The notes beneath the pieces were generated by a model. It saw nothing but the letters and a program-made list of their open reading frames with translations. It was not told the DNA's origin and ran no database searches. From Ponticaulis sp. (GTDB taxonomy: Bacteria; Pseudomonadota; Alphaproteobacteria; Caulobacterales; Hyphomonadaceae), in assembly GCA_002723155.1 (NCBI GenBank), contig PBNO01000015.1, forward strand, positions 62,001 to 126,000: a DNA stretch of 64,000 nt, read 5' to 3'. A program made the translations under genes and the position numbers. The stretch's first letter is position 1; every line of letters begins with the position of its first letter. This document shows positions 16,749 through 25,408 of the stretch, piece after piece.

Positions 16749-18377
16749 ATGACACGCCCTACCCGCCGCCAACTGTTTCAGTCTCTCGCAGCAACAGGGA
16801 TCACCCTTCCCGTGTTAAACGCGTGTTCGCGCCGATCAGAAGAAGAGCCGCGCCCGACCGCTGAAGATCGCGAATGGGGCTATGGTTTCGAAAACCAGCG
16901 TATCGCCGACCGCGGAGATGGCGCCTTCCTGAATCCGATCTTCGCAGGCGATCATCCTGACCCGGCGATCATACGTGATGGCGACATCTACTACGTTACT
17001 TTTTCGACCTTCGAGGCATATCCGGGCCTGATGATTTACCGGTCATATGATCTCGTAAACTGGGAGCCGGTTGCCCCTGCGCTCAACACATATGTCGGTT
17101 CGGTCTGGGCACCTGATCTCGTGCTGCATGAAGGCCGGTACTATCTCTATATTCCAGCTCGCACCGATGAATATCGGTCGATTTATGTAATTACAGCGGA
17201 CAATATCGAAGGCCCGTGGTCAGAACCTGTCGACTTGTTTTTGCCAGACCATATCGACCCCGGACACATCGTCGGAGAAGACGGTAAACGCTATCTGTTT
17301 TTATCCAACGGCGACATGATCACGCTGACAGATGATGGCCTCGCTACGGATGGCGAAGTTACGCACATTTACGATCCATGGCGCTATCCGGAAAGCTGGG
17401 ACGTAGAATGCTTCTGCCCTGAAGGGCCGAAAATGCTCCGCAAAGATGATTGGTTCTACATGCTCACGGCCGTTGGGGGCACCGCCGGCCCACCGACCAG
17501 CCATATGGTGATCAGCGCACGATCCCGCTCGGTACACGGCGCATGGGAACACGCACCAAACAATCCGCAGGTTCGAACACTGACACGCGACGAACAATGG
17601 TGGTCACGCGGTCATGCCACGCTGATCGACGGTCCGAACGGTGACTGGTGGCTCATTTCTCACGGCTATGAAAACGGCTATTGGACATTGGGCCGGCAAG
17701 CGCTGCTCGAACCCGTGCGCTGGCGCGAAGACGGTTGGTGGGAATCGCTTGGCGGCGATTTGTCGTCGGCCTTCCCTATTCCTGCAGTGCAGAGCACCCT
17801 GCCGCACGGCACACCTCACTCAGACGACTTTTCAGGCTCCAGTCTCGCTGATCAATGGCGCTTTTTCCGCCCGTCCCGCGACGAGTATGAGCGCATATCC
17901 CTGCTTCAGCCCGGACTGGCATTGGCCGCGCGCGGCGAAAGCCCAGAAGACAGCTCTCCACTTTGCTTTGTGGCTGGTGACTTATCTTATGAAGTCACCG
18001 TCGAGATCCGGCGCGAAGCAGGCAATGAAGCAGGGCTGCTCGCATTCTATAATGACAAGCTATATGCCGGTCTCGCGTTCAATGATGACGGGCTTCTTTT
18101 CCATCGTTACGGGATGTCACGCCGACGCGCAGCCGATATTCCTGCGGGCACGGAGACCCTCTTCATTCGCATGAAAAATGATGAGCATGTGCTCACCCTC
18201 TATTGCAGTCTTGATGGCGAAAGCTGGTCTAAAATGGACGTGCAGATGGAAGTTTCAGGCTATCATCACAACGTCGCCTACGGCTTTCTCAGCCTCAGAC
18301 CGGGTATCTATTCGTCCCGCGAAGGATCTGCCCGGTTTTATAACCTGCAGTATAGGGCATTGCGCGACAGCAGATAA
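16749..18377 (+). CDS. Glycoside hydrolase family 43-type lipoprotein
   Basis: A 542-residue secreted enzyme. The N-terminus has TRRQLFQSLAATG and then VLNAC, meaning a twin-arginine signal joined to a lipobox, so the protein is probably folded before export and lipid-anchored. The five-bladed propeller motifs are present: DHPDPAII (catalytic base Asp), SVWAPDLV (second Asp) and CPEGPKML (proton-donor Glu). A C-terminal beta-sandwich from about residue 360 starts at DDFSG. GH43 enzymes act on arabinan, xylan or arabinogalactan side chains; in this pectin locus, arabinan is a fair guess. ATG 16749 follows GGAGG. The upstream receptor gene ends in a terminator, so it may have its own promoter. 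Confidence 0.88.
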   Translation: MTRPTRRQLFQSLAATGITLPVLNACSRRSEEEPRPTAEDREWGYGFENQRIADRGDGAFLNPIFAGDHPDPAIIRDGDIYYVTFSTFEAYPGLMIYRSYDLVNWEPVAPALNTYVGSVWAPDLVLHEGRYYLYIPARTDEYRSIYVITADNIEGPWSEPVDLFLPDHIDPGHIVGEDGKRYLFLSNGDMITLTDDGLATDGEVTHIYDPWRYPESWDVECFCPEGPKMLRKDDWFYMLTAVGGTAGPPTSHMVISARSRSVHGAWEHAPNNPQVRTLTRDEQWWSRGHATLIDGPNGDWWLISHGYENGYWTLGRQALLEPVRWREDGWWESLGGDLSSAFPIPAVQSTLPHGTPHSDDFSGSSLADQWRFFRPSRDEYERISLLQPGLALAARGESPEDSSPLCFVAGDLSYEVTVEIRREAGNEAGLLAFYNDKLYAGLAFNDDGLLFHRYGMSRRRAADIPAGTETLFIRMKNDEHVLTLYCSLDGESWSKMDVQMEVSGYHHNVAYGFLSLRPGIYSSREGSARFYNLQYRALRDSR

Positions 18378-18382
18378 AAAGA

Positions 18383-18406
18383 AGGGCCCGCCAAAGGCGA
18401 GCCCCT
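18383..18406 (-). terminator. Terminator of the FAH-fold hydratase gene
   Basis: GGGCCCGCC (18384-18392) pairs with GGCGAGCCC (18396-18404) with one mismatch and an AAA loop. On the minus strand it is followed by CTTCTTTTT. It lies between two convergent genes and may also slow transcription from the GH43 side. Confidence 0.8.
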
Positions 18407-18437
18407 CACTTCAGATCATGTGACAGAAAATCAGGGA

Positions 18438-19247
18438 CTATGCTTCCGTCAATCGAAGTGAAATCTCTTCTCCAGCCAGGGTGACGGACGCGCTGTCGCC
18501 AGCAAAAGCTTCATGCACGCCGGTTACGGCGCCCGTGAGCACCATCATGCCAGCCTTCAGCGGCAGGCCACGTTTAGCCGTGTTTTCAAGGAGGTAACGA
18601 ACTGACTCAACAGGACCACCCGGAATACCCTCAGGTGTTGCGCGCCCGACAGACTGCTCATTCACAAAGGTCTCGAAGGTCCAGTCTGAAAGGTTCATGT
18701 CGCGCCAGTCAGCAATTTCCTGACCAATAATCAGTCCGCGATTGTTACCGAAGTCAGAGATCGTCACCAACGGGCCAAAATCATTGATTCCTTTGAACGG
18801 GCTGCTGGCCAGTTCAACGCCGAAATGAAGCGCACCGATATACTCAAGCGCATCTTCAGTAGTGAAGTTCGTTTTACCAGCCGGAACATCTTTGCTGATT
18901 ACCGCGGTTACCTCACCTTCAACAGCAGCGAAACCTTCCACATACACAGGGAGCTCAAGCACATCACCGGAGTTCCGGTGGAAAAATTCTTCGAATACAG
19001 GACCAACCAGACGGTCATGACCGAGCTTTGCTTCATGCTCGCCGGTAATCCGTCCGACTTTCCAGCCCGCGATGGCAGTAGGCCAAAGCGCGATGGCCGC
19101 ATCCTGAATAGCATAAGCTTCGTCGAGGCTGGCTGGCAGTTCGCCTGGATACACGTCAATTCCTGAACCACTACGCCGTGCTGTGACGAATGCCTCAGCC
19201 CGCGCATCTGATCCAGCGAGATTCTGTGTTTTCGTTTCCTCGCTCAT
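18438..19247 (-). CDS. FAH-fold 2-keto acid hydratase/hydrolase-like protein
   Basis: The 269 residues resemble the 2-keto-4-pentenoate hydratase (MhpD) branch of the fumarylacetoacetate hydrolase fold. There is an N-terminal helical region with SLDEAYAIQDA, then GWKVGRI, a metal-site region with VEGEVTAVI and ALHFGVELA, and the late LTGAVTGVHEAFAGD. Enzymes of this fold hydrate, cleave or decarboxylate 2-keto acids using Mg. It is transcribed away from the pectate lyase, and the shared gap contains operator 2, so it probably acts on a keto-sugar acid from pectin. ATG 19247 has GAGG at 7-base spacing; a TTG two codons upstream is less likely. Confidence 0.8.
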   Translation of the reverse strand: MSEETKTQNLAGSDARAEAFVTARRSGSGIDVYPGELPASLDEAYAIQDAAIALWPTAIAGWKVGRITGEHEAKLGHDRLVGPVFEEFFHRNSGDVLELPVYVEGFAAVEGEVTAVISKDVPAGKTNFTTEDALEYIGALHFGVELASSPFKGINDFGPLVTISDFGNNRGLIIGQEIADWRDMNLSDWTFETFVNEQSVGRATPEGIPGGPVESVRYLLENTAKRGLPLKAGMMVLTGAVTGVHEAFAGDSASVTLAGEEISLRLTEA

Positions 19248-19293
19248 TTCCAAGCCTCGTTTTCTTTATTTCTTTTGTCGTTATGGACATCGA

Positions 19294-19309
19294 TGGTAAC
19301 CGGTGTCAT
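19294..19309. promoter_or_regulatory. LacI-type operator 2 (hydratase / pectate lyase)
   Basis: TGGTAACCGGTGTCAT lies between the divergent hydratase (46 bases away) and pectate lyase (80 bases away). It is exactly the reverse complement of operators 3 and 4, and shares CCGGTGTCAT with operator 1. One site could control both directions. Confidence 0.8.
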
Positions 19310-19325
19310 TCATGCTTGTCTAGAC

Positions 19326-19349
19326 GTTGTTGTATGTTTATCCAACAAC
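19326..19349. repeat. Inverted repeat in the pectate lyase leader
   Basis: GTTGTTG (19326-19332) and CAACAAC (19343-19349) form a perfect 7-base dyad around ten bases, 40 bases before the pectate lyase start. It could be a second regulator site or an mRNA hairpin. It does not resemble the CCGG operators. Confidence 0.5.
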
Positions 19350-19389
19350 AAAATATCGAGAGCACACTTTTCCGGGGAGGAAATATCAA

Positions 19390-20793
19390 ATGAGCTTTTC
19401 TAAACTTCGCACCGCACTCATCGCGACGACGCTTTTCACGGCAGGACCTGCTCTGATGGCCGGCTGCGCAACGGCTGTTGAGCCAGTTGCAGCGCCTGCA
19501 GTCAGCTACACCGTGCCAGCGCCAGACGCCATCGGATGGGATTACGGCCTCCCACCATACGCGCAATCTGTCACCAATGGTGGCAATGGCGGCGAGATTG
19601 TTCGAGTCACCTCTCTTGAGAGCGAAGGTCCGGGCACGCTTCGCGCTGCGCTGGAAGCCGAGCATGACGGCCCGGTTACGATCGTCTTTGAAGTCGCTGG
19701 CGCGATTGATCTGGACGGCAATAACCTGCCGATCCGTGGGTCAGACATCACCATTGCAGGTCAGACGGCCCCCTCCCCGGGCATTACGCTGATCCGCGGC
19801 GGTTTCACGATTTCCGGTCATGATATTATCGTTCAGCACCTGCGTGTGCGTCCAGGCGACCGCGGCATGCCAGAACGCTCAGGTGATGACATTGACGGCC
19901 TGTCCACAGGCGGCGCTTACAATATTGTCGTCGACCATTGCTCATTCAGCTGGGCGACGGATGAGAACCTGTCTTCCTCAAGCCGTCGTTTCTCTGGCGA
20001 AACACCAGAAGAGTGGCATCAAAACGCGTCTCATGACGTGCTCTATTCAAACAATATCATCGCAGAAGGCCTCGCACATTCTGTCCACGCAAAAGGCGAG
20101 CATTCCAAAGGCTCTCTCATCCACGACCACGTGAACAATATCGTGCTCTATGCGAACCTGTACTCGTCAAATTATGAGCGCAGCCCGCTGTTCAAAGGCG
20201 ACGTGCACGGCGCGATCGTGAACAACTTCATCTACAATCCGGGCCAACGTGCCGTTCACTACAATCTGCAAGCGCTCGAATGGGCGGGGCACGCGCCTGA
20301 GCTCGGCGAGATGGACCTCGTTTCAAATGTCATGCGCTATGGCCCGTCTACACAGCCTGATCTCCCAATGGTGATGATTGGCGGCATCGGCGACCTGTCT
20401 ATCTATGAGAGCGACAATATTGCCGTAGACCGTTGGGGCCATGATGCGCCGATGTACGGTCATTACACTGTTGGTCCAGCTGAGTTCCTGACAGCGAATT
20501 CTGCACACATGGACCTCGAATCACTGCGCATCCTCCCATCCGAACAGGTGGAAACCTACGTTCTGACCAATGCGGGCGCACGTCCTTGGGACCGCGACAC
20601 ACATGACGTTCGCGTGACCGCAGATGCTGCAGAAGGACGCGGCGGCATCATCGATAGCCAGGACGAAGTTGGCGGATACCCCGAGTTTCCTGAGGTTCGC
20701 CGCGCTTTCGATCCGGAAAACTGGGATCTGAACACAATGAGCCCGCGCAATGAAGCCGCCCTCAGCGGCGACCTCAGCGCTCGCGGCACTTAA
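19390..20793 (+). CDS. Pectate lyase-like lipoprotein (right-handed beta-helix)
   Basis: A 467-residue exported protein with a lipobox ending LMAGC near residue 25, so probably anchored at the cell surface. The body is a parallel beta-helix of the pectate lyase 1 type: GPGTLRAALEAE, FEVAGAIDL, the DITIAGQTAPSPG strand-turn, VQHLRVRPGD, DIDGLSTGGAYNIVVDHCSF and SWATDENL. Such enzymes cleave polygalacturonate by beta-elimination with calcium. The catalytic Arg could not be pinned down by eye. Start ATG 19390 follows GGGGAGGAA; the frame is open further upstream but without a ribosome site. Controlled by operator 2. Confidence 0.87.
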   Translation: MSFSKLRTALIATTLFTAGPALMAGCATAVEPVAAPAVSYTVPAPDAIGWDYGLPPYAQSVTNGGNGGEIVRVTSLESEGPGTLRAALEAEHDGPVTIVFEVAGAIDLDGNNLPIRGSDITIAGQTAPSPGITLIRGGFTISGHDIIVQHLRVRPGDRGMPERSGDDIDGLSTGGAYNIVVDHCSFSWATDENLSSSSRRFSGETPEEWHQNASHDVLYSNNIIAEGLAHSVHAKGEHSKGSLIHDHVNNIVLYANLYSSNYERSPLFKGDVHGAIVNNFIYNPGQRAVHYNLQALEWAGHAPELGEMDLVSNVMRYGPSTQPDLPMVMIGGIGDLSIYESDNIAVDRWGHDAPMYGHYTVGPAEFLTANSAHMDLESLRILPSEQVETYVLTNAGARPWDRDTHDVRVTADAAEGRGGIIDSQDEVGGYPEFPEVRRAFDPENWDLNTMSPRNEAALSGDLSARGT

Positions 20794-20815
20794 ATTTCAG
20801 CTATACGACGCTTTT

Positions 20816-20849
20816 TGAGGCTGTATGCTTTTGCAAAACATCAGCCTCA
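20816..20849 (+). repeat. Hairpin before the LacI gene
   Basis: TGAGGCTG (20816-20823) pairs perfectly with CAGCCTCA (20842-20849). The loop contains the smaller dyad TTTTGCAAAA. It lies between the pectate lyase stop and the LacI start, only 3 bases before GTG 20853, so it could limit read-through or translation, or serve as an autoregulatory site. Confidence 0.5.
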
Positions 20850-20852
20850 GGT

Positions 20853-21938
20853 GTGGTACGGACAGTGGCCAGTAAAGAAAACAGTGATCGCCCTTCGGGA
20901 TTGGACGATATCGGTACCGGTATCGAAGGGCGCGTTACAATCAACGACATTGCGCGTCTGGCAAACGTTTCGAAGAAAACGGTTTCCCGCATTATCAACC
21001 GCTCGCCTCTGGTGAGCGAAGATACGCGCAAGCGCGTTGAGGCCATCATCGCCGAACACGGCTTCCGGCCAGACCCGCAGGCTCGTGCCCTTGCCTTCCG
21101 AAAATCCTATCTGATCGGCCTCGCTTACGATAACCCGAGCCCGCAATACGTTGTGAATATGCAACGAGGTATTCTCGATGCGCTGTCCGTTACGGACTAT
21201 CAGCTCGTTTTGCAGCCCGTAGACCGGACAAATCCGAACTATCAGGAAGAAATCTGCCTCTTCGTAGAGCGTCATCGCCCGTCCGGCATGATCATGCCGC
21301 CATCGGTCTCAGAGGATGATGCGCTGGCTCGCAAGCTCGAAGAACTGGGCTGCAATTATGTGCGCATCGCCTCGGTTGAGCTCGATGAGCCCTACCGGAT
21401 GATCCGCACGCAGGACGCCGAAGGCGCTGCGCAGGCCGCCCGCCATCTGGCAACGCTCGGCCATAAGCGTATCGCCCATATTCACGGCCCTAAAAGCTTC
21501 CGTTCGGCCCACGAACGTCTTTACGGCTTCCGCAATGGTTTGGCAGAGTTCGGCATTGAGCTGGAAAGCTCTCTGACACTGGAAGCCGGATATACCTTCG
21601 ATTCTGGTGTGCAGGCTGCCGATAATCTTCTGTCCCGAGCCAAGCGCCCTACCGCGATCTTCGCCGGTAACGACGAGATGGCGATTGGTATCTATACGTC
21701 GGCTCGCAAGGCCGGGCTGAGCGTGCCTGAAGACCTTTCAATTGTCGGCTTTGATGACACGCCGATGGCGGCACGAATCTGGCCACAGCTGACAACCGTA
21801 AAACTACCAATACGCGAGATGGGCCAGGAAGCCGCCACCCGCCTTCTGGAACAACTGCGCGGCGAGAACACAAAATTCGTCAAAGAGTTCACGCCGGAAA
21901 TCATTGTTCGCCAATCCACCGCGAGACCAAACAGCTAG
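20853..21938 (+). CDS. LacI family transcriptional regulator (KdgR-like role)
   Basis: The protein has a LacI helix-turn-helix, VTINDIARLANVSKKTVSR (about residues 28-46), and the hinge region GFRPDPQARALA. A periplasmic-binding-protein-type effector domain follows, with SYLIGLAYDNPS, HLATLGHKRIAHIHG, FAGNDEMAIG and VPEDLSIVGFDD. It sits in the centre of the pectin locus, so it probably binds the four CCGG palindromes and senses KDG or a related sugar acid. The start is uncertain: GTG 20853 leaves an unusual 27-residue leader, and GTG 20865 or TTG 20901 are alternatives. None has a clear ribosome site. Confidence 0.9.
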   Translation: MVRTVASKENSDRPSGLDDIGTGIEGRVTINDIARLANVSKKTVSRIINRSPLVSEDTRKRVEAIIAEHGFRPDPQARALAFRKSYLIGLAYDNPSPQYVVNMQRGILDALSVTDYQLVLQPVDRTNPNYQEEICLFVERHRPSGMIMPPSVSEDDALARKLEELGCNYVRIASVELDEPYRMIRTQDAEGAAQAARHLATLGHKRIAHIHGPKSFRSAHERLYGFRNGLAEFGIELESSLTLEAGYTFDSGVQAADNLLSRAKRPTAIFAGNDEMAIGIYTSARKAGLSVPEDLSIVGFDDTPMAARIWPQLTTVKLPIREMGQEAATRLLEQLRGENTKFVKEFTPEIIVRQSTARPNS

Positions 21939-21970
21939 CTTACCGGTTGATAGTGTGTTTTCCCAATGTT

Positions 21971-21986
21971 ATGACACCGGTTACCA
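21971..21986. promoter_or_regulatory. LacI-type operator 3 (kduD operon)
   Basis: ATGACACCGGTTACCA lies 32 bases after the LacI gene stop codon and 57 bases before the kduD start. It is identical to operator 4, and both are followed by TAGNTGAG, so the conserved block extends beyond the 16-base core. Confidence 0.85.
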
Positions 21987-22043
21987 TAGGTGAGTTTGAA
22001 GGGCACTTCCCTTCCAGAAACGCGACAGAAAAACGAGGCTAAT

Positions 22044-22802
22044 ATGTCCAACCCGTTCAATCTTTCAGGCAAAACTGCCATCGTTACCGGCGCAAATACC
22101 GGTCTTGGACAAGGCATGGCCGTCGCGCTGGCTGAAGCAGGCGCAGATGTCGCCCTGGTGGGCCGTTCGCGTCCTGAAGAGACTGTTGAACTCGTCGAGA
22201 AAACCGGCCGCAAAGCTCATGTCATTATGGCTGACCTTGGCAGCATGGAACCGATTGAGCGCATCGTTTCGGAAACACGCGAAAACCTCGGCGAGATCGA
22301 CATCCTCGTGAACAATGCGGGCATCATCAAACGCAATGATTCCATCGACTTCACCGAAGAAGACTGGGATGCGGTGATGGATATCAACCTCAAAACTCTG
22401 TTCTTCCTCAGCCAAGCTGTAGCGCGCTCCATGATCGCGGCTGAAAAAGGCGGCAAGATCATAAATATCGCGTCCATGCTCTCCTATCAGGGCGGCATCC
22501 GCGTTCCATCTTATACTGCTTCCAAGAGCGGCGTGATGGGCCTGACACGTATCCTCGCAAACGAGTGGGCCGCGCACGGCATCAACGTGAATGCGATTGC
22601 GCCAGGCTATTTCGCGACGAACAACACTGCAGCCCTTCAGGCTGACGAGAAACGCAACACCGAGATTCTTGGCCGCATTCCGGCAGGTCGTTGGGGCAAA
22701 CCATCAGACCTTGGCGGCGCGGCCGTCTTCCTGTCATCTTCTGCATCAGACTATGTGCAGGGCATTACATTGCCGGTCGATGGCGGCTGGCTCGCCCGCT
22801 AA
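22044..22802 (+). CDS. kduD: 2-dehydro-3-deoxy-D-gluconate 5-dehydrogenase (KduD-like SDR)
   Basis: KduD reduces 2,5-diketo-3-deoxygluconate to KDG, the last step from unsaturated galacturonate. The 252-residue classical SDR has TGANTGLGQG (cofactor site), DILVNNAGIIKRND, and the catalytic Ser in NIASMLSYQGG. The Tyr-Lys pair is in SYTASKSGV, and INVNAIAPGYFATNNT and a terminal LPVDGGWLAR follow. These blocks match KduD more closely than generic SDRs. ATG 22044 has a weak ribosome site (GAGG). It is followed 18 bases later by kdgK, and operator 3 lies in front. Confidence 0.88.
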   Translation: MSNPFNLSGKTAIVTGANTGLGQGMAVALAEAGADVALVGRSRPEETVELVEKTGRKAHVIMADLGSMEPIERIVSETRENLGEIDILVNNAGIIKRNDSIDFTEEDWDAVMDINLKTLFFLSQAVARSMIAAEKGGKIINIASMLSYQGGIRVPSYTASKSGVMGLTRILANEWAAHGINVNAIAPGYFATNNTAALQADEKRNTEILGRIPAGRWGKPSDLGGAAVFLSSSASDYVQGITLPVDGGWLAR

Positions 22803-22820
22803 AAAGGATCTGATGCTGTC

Positions 22821-23822
22821 ATGACAACGGATGTACTGTGCTTTGGTGAGCTTTTGCTGCGCCTCTCTCCGCCAGGCAATGAGCGTTTCGGCCAATCCGG
22901 CGCGTTGAACGTCCAGTTCGGCGGCGCTGAAGCCAATGTAGGCGTAAGCCTTGCCCGTTTTGGGCATTCCGTTGACATGATGAGCGCCATTCCGGACGAC
23001 CACGCGCTCGCAGACAGCGTGCTTGCTGGCCTGCGCGCCCAAGGTGTTGGCACATCGAACATCCTGACCCGTGCGGGTCGTATGGGCATGTATTTTCTGG
23101 AAACAGGTGCTGTCCGCAGGCCGTCACGGATCATCTATGATCGTGCATATTCAGCGTTCGCAACATCCACTGCTGACGACTATGACTGGAACAGCCTGCT
23201 TGAGGGCATGAAACTTGTCCATATTTCAGGCATAACACCTGCGACAGGCCCCGGCCCCGCTGAAGCGTCACAGCTTCTGGCGGCGAAATGCGCGGAGCGA
23301 GGCATTCAGCTGTCATTCGATGGCAATTACCGCGAGCTTCTCTGGAAGAGCTGGAACGGAAATGGCCCGGCCATTCTAAAAAACATTCTCAGCCACGCGA
23401 CTATCGCGTTCATCAACGAGCGCGATATCGCCCTGCTCCTCGGCACAGAACCCGAGACGCGCAAAGATGCGATTGCACGGGCTTTCGATACTTTCCCGAA
23501 CCTGAAAATCATCGCCGCGACACAGCGGGCTCAGAGCTCGGTTTCAAACCAGTCTCTGATCGGCGAATACTACACCCGCGACGCGTTGTTCACCTCACGC
23601 GCTCATGAGCTTGAGGGTGTTGTGGACCGGATTGGTGGCGGCGACGCGTTTGCCGCCGGCGTTCTACACTGCCTGCTGAACAACGCAGCCCCTCAATACA
23701 CAATCGAATTTGCTATGGCGGCGGGCGCCATCAAACACTCCATCCCGGGCGACTTTAACCTGACAAATGTGCAGGAAGTCGAAGACGCCATGAATGAGTC
23801 AGGGCTGGACGTCCGCCGGTAA
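22821..23822 (+). CDS. kdgK: 2-dehydro-3-deoxygluconokinase (PfkB family)
   Basis: KdgK phosphorylates KDG to KDPG with ATP. The 333 residues form a PfkB/ribokinase fold: an N-terminal GELLLRLSPPGNERF and QFGGAEANVGVSLARFG substrate lid, a central FDGNYRELLWKSW, and the C-terminal catalytic GGGDAFAAGVLHCLL with the base Asp. This pattern is typical of KdgK. It supplies KDPG for the aldolase at 34341. It ends only 20 bases before the carboxylesterase gene, whose ribosome site follows its stop codon. Confidence 0.92.
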   Translation: MTTDVLCFGELLLRLSPPGNERFGQSGALNVQFGGAEANVGVSLARFGHSVDMMSAIPDDHALADSVLAGLRAQGVGTSNILTRAGRMGMYFLETGAVRRPSRIIYDRAYSAFATSTADDYDWNSLLEGMKLVHISGITPATGPGPAEASQLLAAKCAERGIQLSFDGNYRELLWKSWNGNGPAILKNILSHATIAFINERDIALLLGTEPETRKDAIARAFDTFPNLKIIAATQRAQSSVSNQSLIGEYYTRDALFTSRAHELEGVVDRIGGGDAFAAGVLHCLLNNAAPQYTIEFAMAAGAIKHSIPGDFNLTNVQEVEDAMNESGLDVRR

Positions 23823-23841
23823 TAAAAACCGGGAGGAACAC

Positions 23842-25407
23842 ATGAAACTGTCCAGACGTCTGGTGCTTGGTGCAGCAGCGGCAAGCCCGTTTGCCGCTGG
23901 TTTAGGTGCGTTCGCACAGGATGAGACATCCGTGCTCGCAGATACGACAAGCGGTCAGCTGCGCGGTCTCAAATCTGACGGCATCAATGTTTTCCGCGGT
24001 GTCCGCTATGGCGAAGACACAGCCCTTTCGCGCTTTGCCAAGCCAATTCCGGTTACCCGTCGAACCGACATCTCCGATGCGATCAATTACCGTGCGTCTT
24101 CACCACAACGCTCAAACCAGCCAGAAATCAGCGAAGACTGCCTGTTCCTCAATGTCTGGACACCCGGCCTGAATGACGGCGCGAAACGCCCAATCATGTT
24201 CTACATCCATGGCGGCGCGTACTCGAACGGATCTGGTTCAGATGAGCTCTATGACGGAACCCGCCTCGCCACAAAAGGCGACGTAGTTGTCATTACCGTC
24301 AATCACCGCCTCAACGCTTTTGGCTATCTCTACCTCGATCGCCTTTATCCGGGTGCATTCCCCGATAGCGGCAATGCCGGTCAATGGGACCTAGTGCTTG
24401 CCCTCAACTGGGTGAAGCAAAACGCAGAGACCTTTGGCGGCGATCCCGATCGCGTCATGGTGTTTGGCCAGTCCGGCGGTGGCGCAAAAATCGCGACCAT
24501 GATGGCCTCACCCGCCGCTGAAGGCCTTTTCCATTCCGCAGCGACGATGAGCGGCCAGCAAGTCACCGCGTGTGGCCCGCTCAATGGCACCGCGCGCGCG
24601 ACACGCTTCCTCGAAACCATCGGGGCCAGCGCTGCTACGCCAGACGGTTTGCGCAATATTCCAATGCAGCGCCTGATGGAGGGGCTCACTGCGCGCGACC
24701 CAATCAACGAAGCGCACGGCCTCTATTTCGGACCAGTGCTCGACTATCGCATGCTGTCGCGCCATCCGTTCTTCCCAGATGCGCCGGGCCAGTCTGCCCA
24801 TATCCCGATGATCCTCGGCAACACAGCCGATGAGACCAAAGCATTCCTCTGGCGGGATGAAGCGTTTGCGCTCACCTGGGAAACGCTACCCGACTGGCTG
24901 GAAATCCAGCTGCGCTGCGATATTCATCCGGGCCATGTGGTCGAGAAATACCGCGAATGGTTCCCTGAACTCGACCCGACCGAGGTTATGTTCAAAGCCA
25001 CGACGGCTGGCCGAAGCTGGCGTGGACAGGTGGAAGAATCAGACGCGCGAGCCCGACAGGGCGCACCAACATGGGTTTATCAGTTTGACCTGCCCGCAGC
25101 CGAGCGTGAGCGCGGTGCACCCCACACAATCGACATCGAGCATGCCTTCGACAATCTGGCACAGCCTGGTGCGATGTCAGGCACAGGCCCGACAGCGGCC
25201 CGTGTGGCAGACCAGTTATCAACCGCCTTCATCAATCTCGCGCGCAATGGAGACCCGAACCATGCCGGTATCCCGCAATGGGACCAGCATACTCTGCCAA
25301 ACCGCGAAACCATGGTCTTCAACTCAACGACTCGGCTTGAGAACGACCCGCGCCAACGCGAACGCGAGCTGTTCGCAACCGTGCCATTCATCCAATGGGG
25401 AAGCTAA
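23842..25407 (+). CDS. Type B carboxylesterase, Tat-exported
   Basis: A 521-residue alpha/beta-hydrolase of the carboxylesterase type B (para-nitrobenzyl esterase) family. The N-terminus MKLSRRLVLGAAAASP is a twin-arginine signal ending AFAQ near residue 24. The body has GVRYGED, EDCLFLNVWTP, the oxyanion loop YIHGGAYSNGSG, and the nucleophile elbow FGQSGGG, where the family norm is GESAG. Late acidic and His residues (ADETKAF, ERERGAPHTIDIEHAF) complete the triad. In this operon it may remove ester groups (methyl, acetyl or feruloyl) from pectin fragments. ATG 23842 follows GGGAGGAA. Confidence 0.85.
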   Translation: MKLSRRLVLGAAAASPFAAGLGAFAQDETSVLADTTSGQLRGLKSDGINVFRGVRYGEDTALSRFAKPIPVTRRTDISDAINYRASSPQRSNQPEISEDCLFLNVWTPGLNDGAKRPIMFYIHGGAYSNGSGSDELYDGTRLATKGDVVVITVNHRLNAFGYLYLDRLYPGAFPDSGNAGQWDLVLALNWVKQNAETFGGDPDRVMVFGQSGGGAKIATMMASPAAEGLFHSAATMSGQQVTACGPLNGTARATRFLETIGASAATPDGLRNIPMQRLMEGLTARDPINEAHGLYFGPVLDYRMLSRHPFFPDAPGQSAHIPMILGNTADETKAFLWRDEAFALTWETLPDWLEIQLRCDIHPGHVVEKYREWFPELDPTEVMFKATTAGRSWRGQVEESDARARQGAPTWVYQFDLPAAERERGAPHTIDIEHAFDNLAQPGAMSGTGPTAARVADQLSTAFINLARNGDPNHAGIPQWDQHTLPNRETMVFNSTTRLENDPRQRERELFATVPFIQWGS

Positions 25408-25408
25408 C

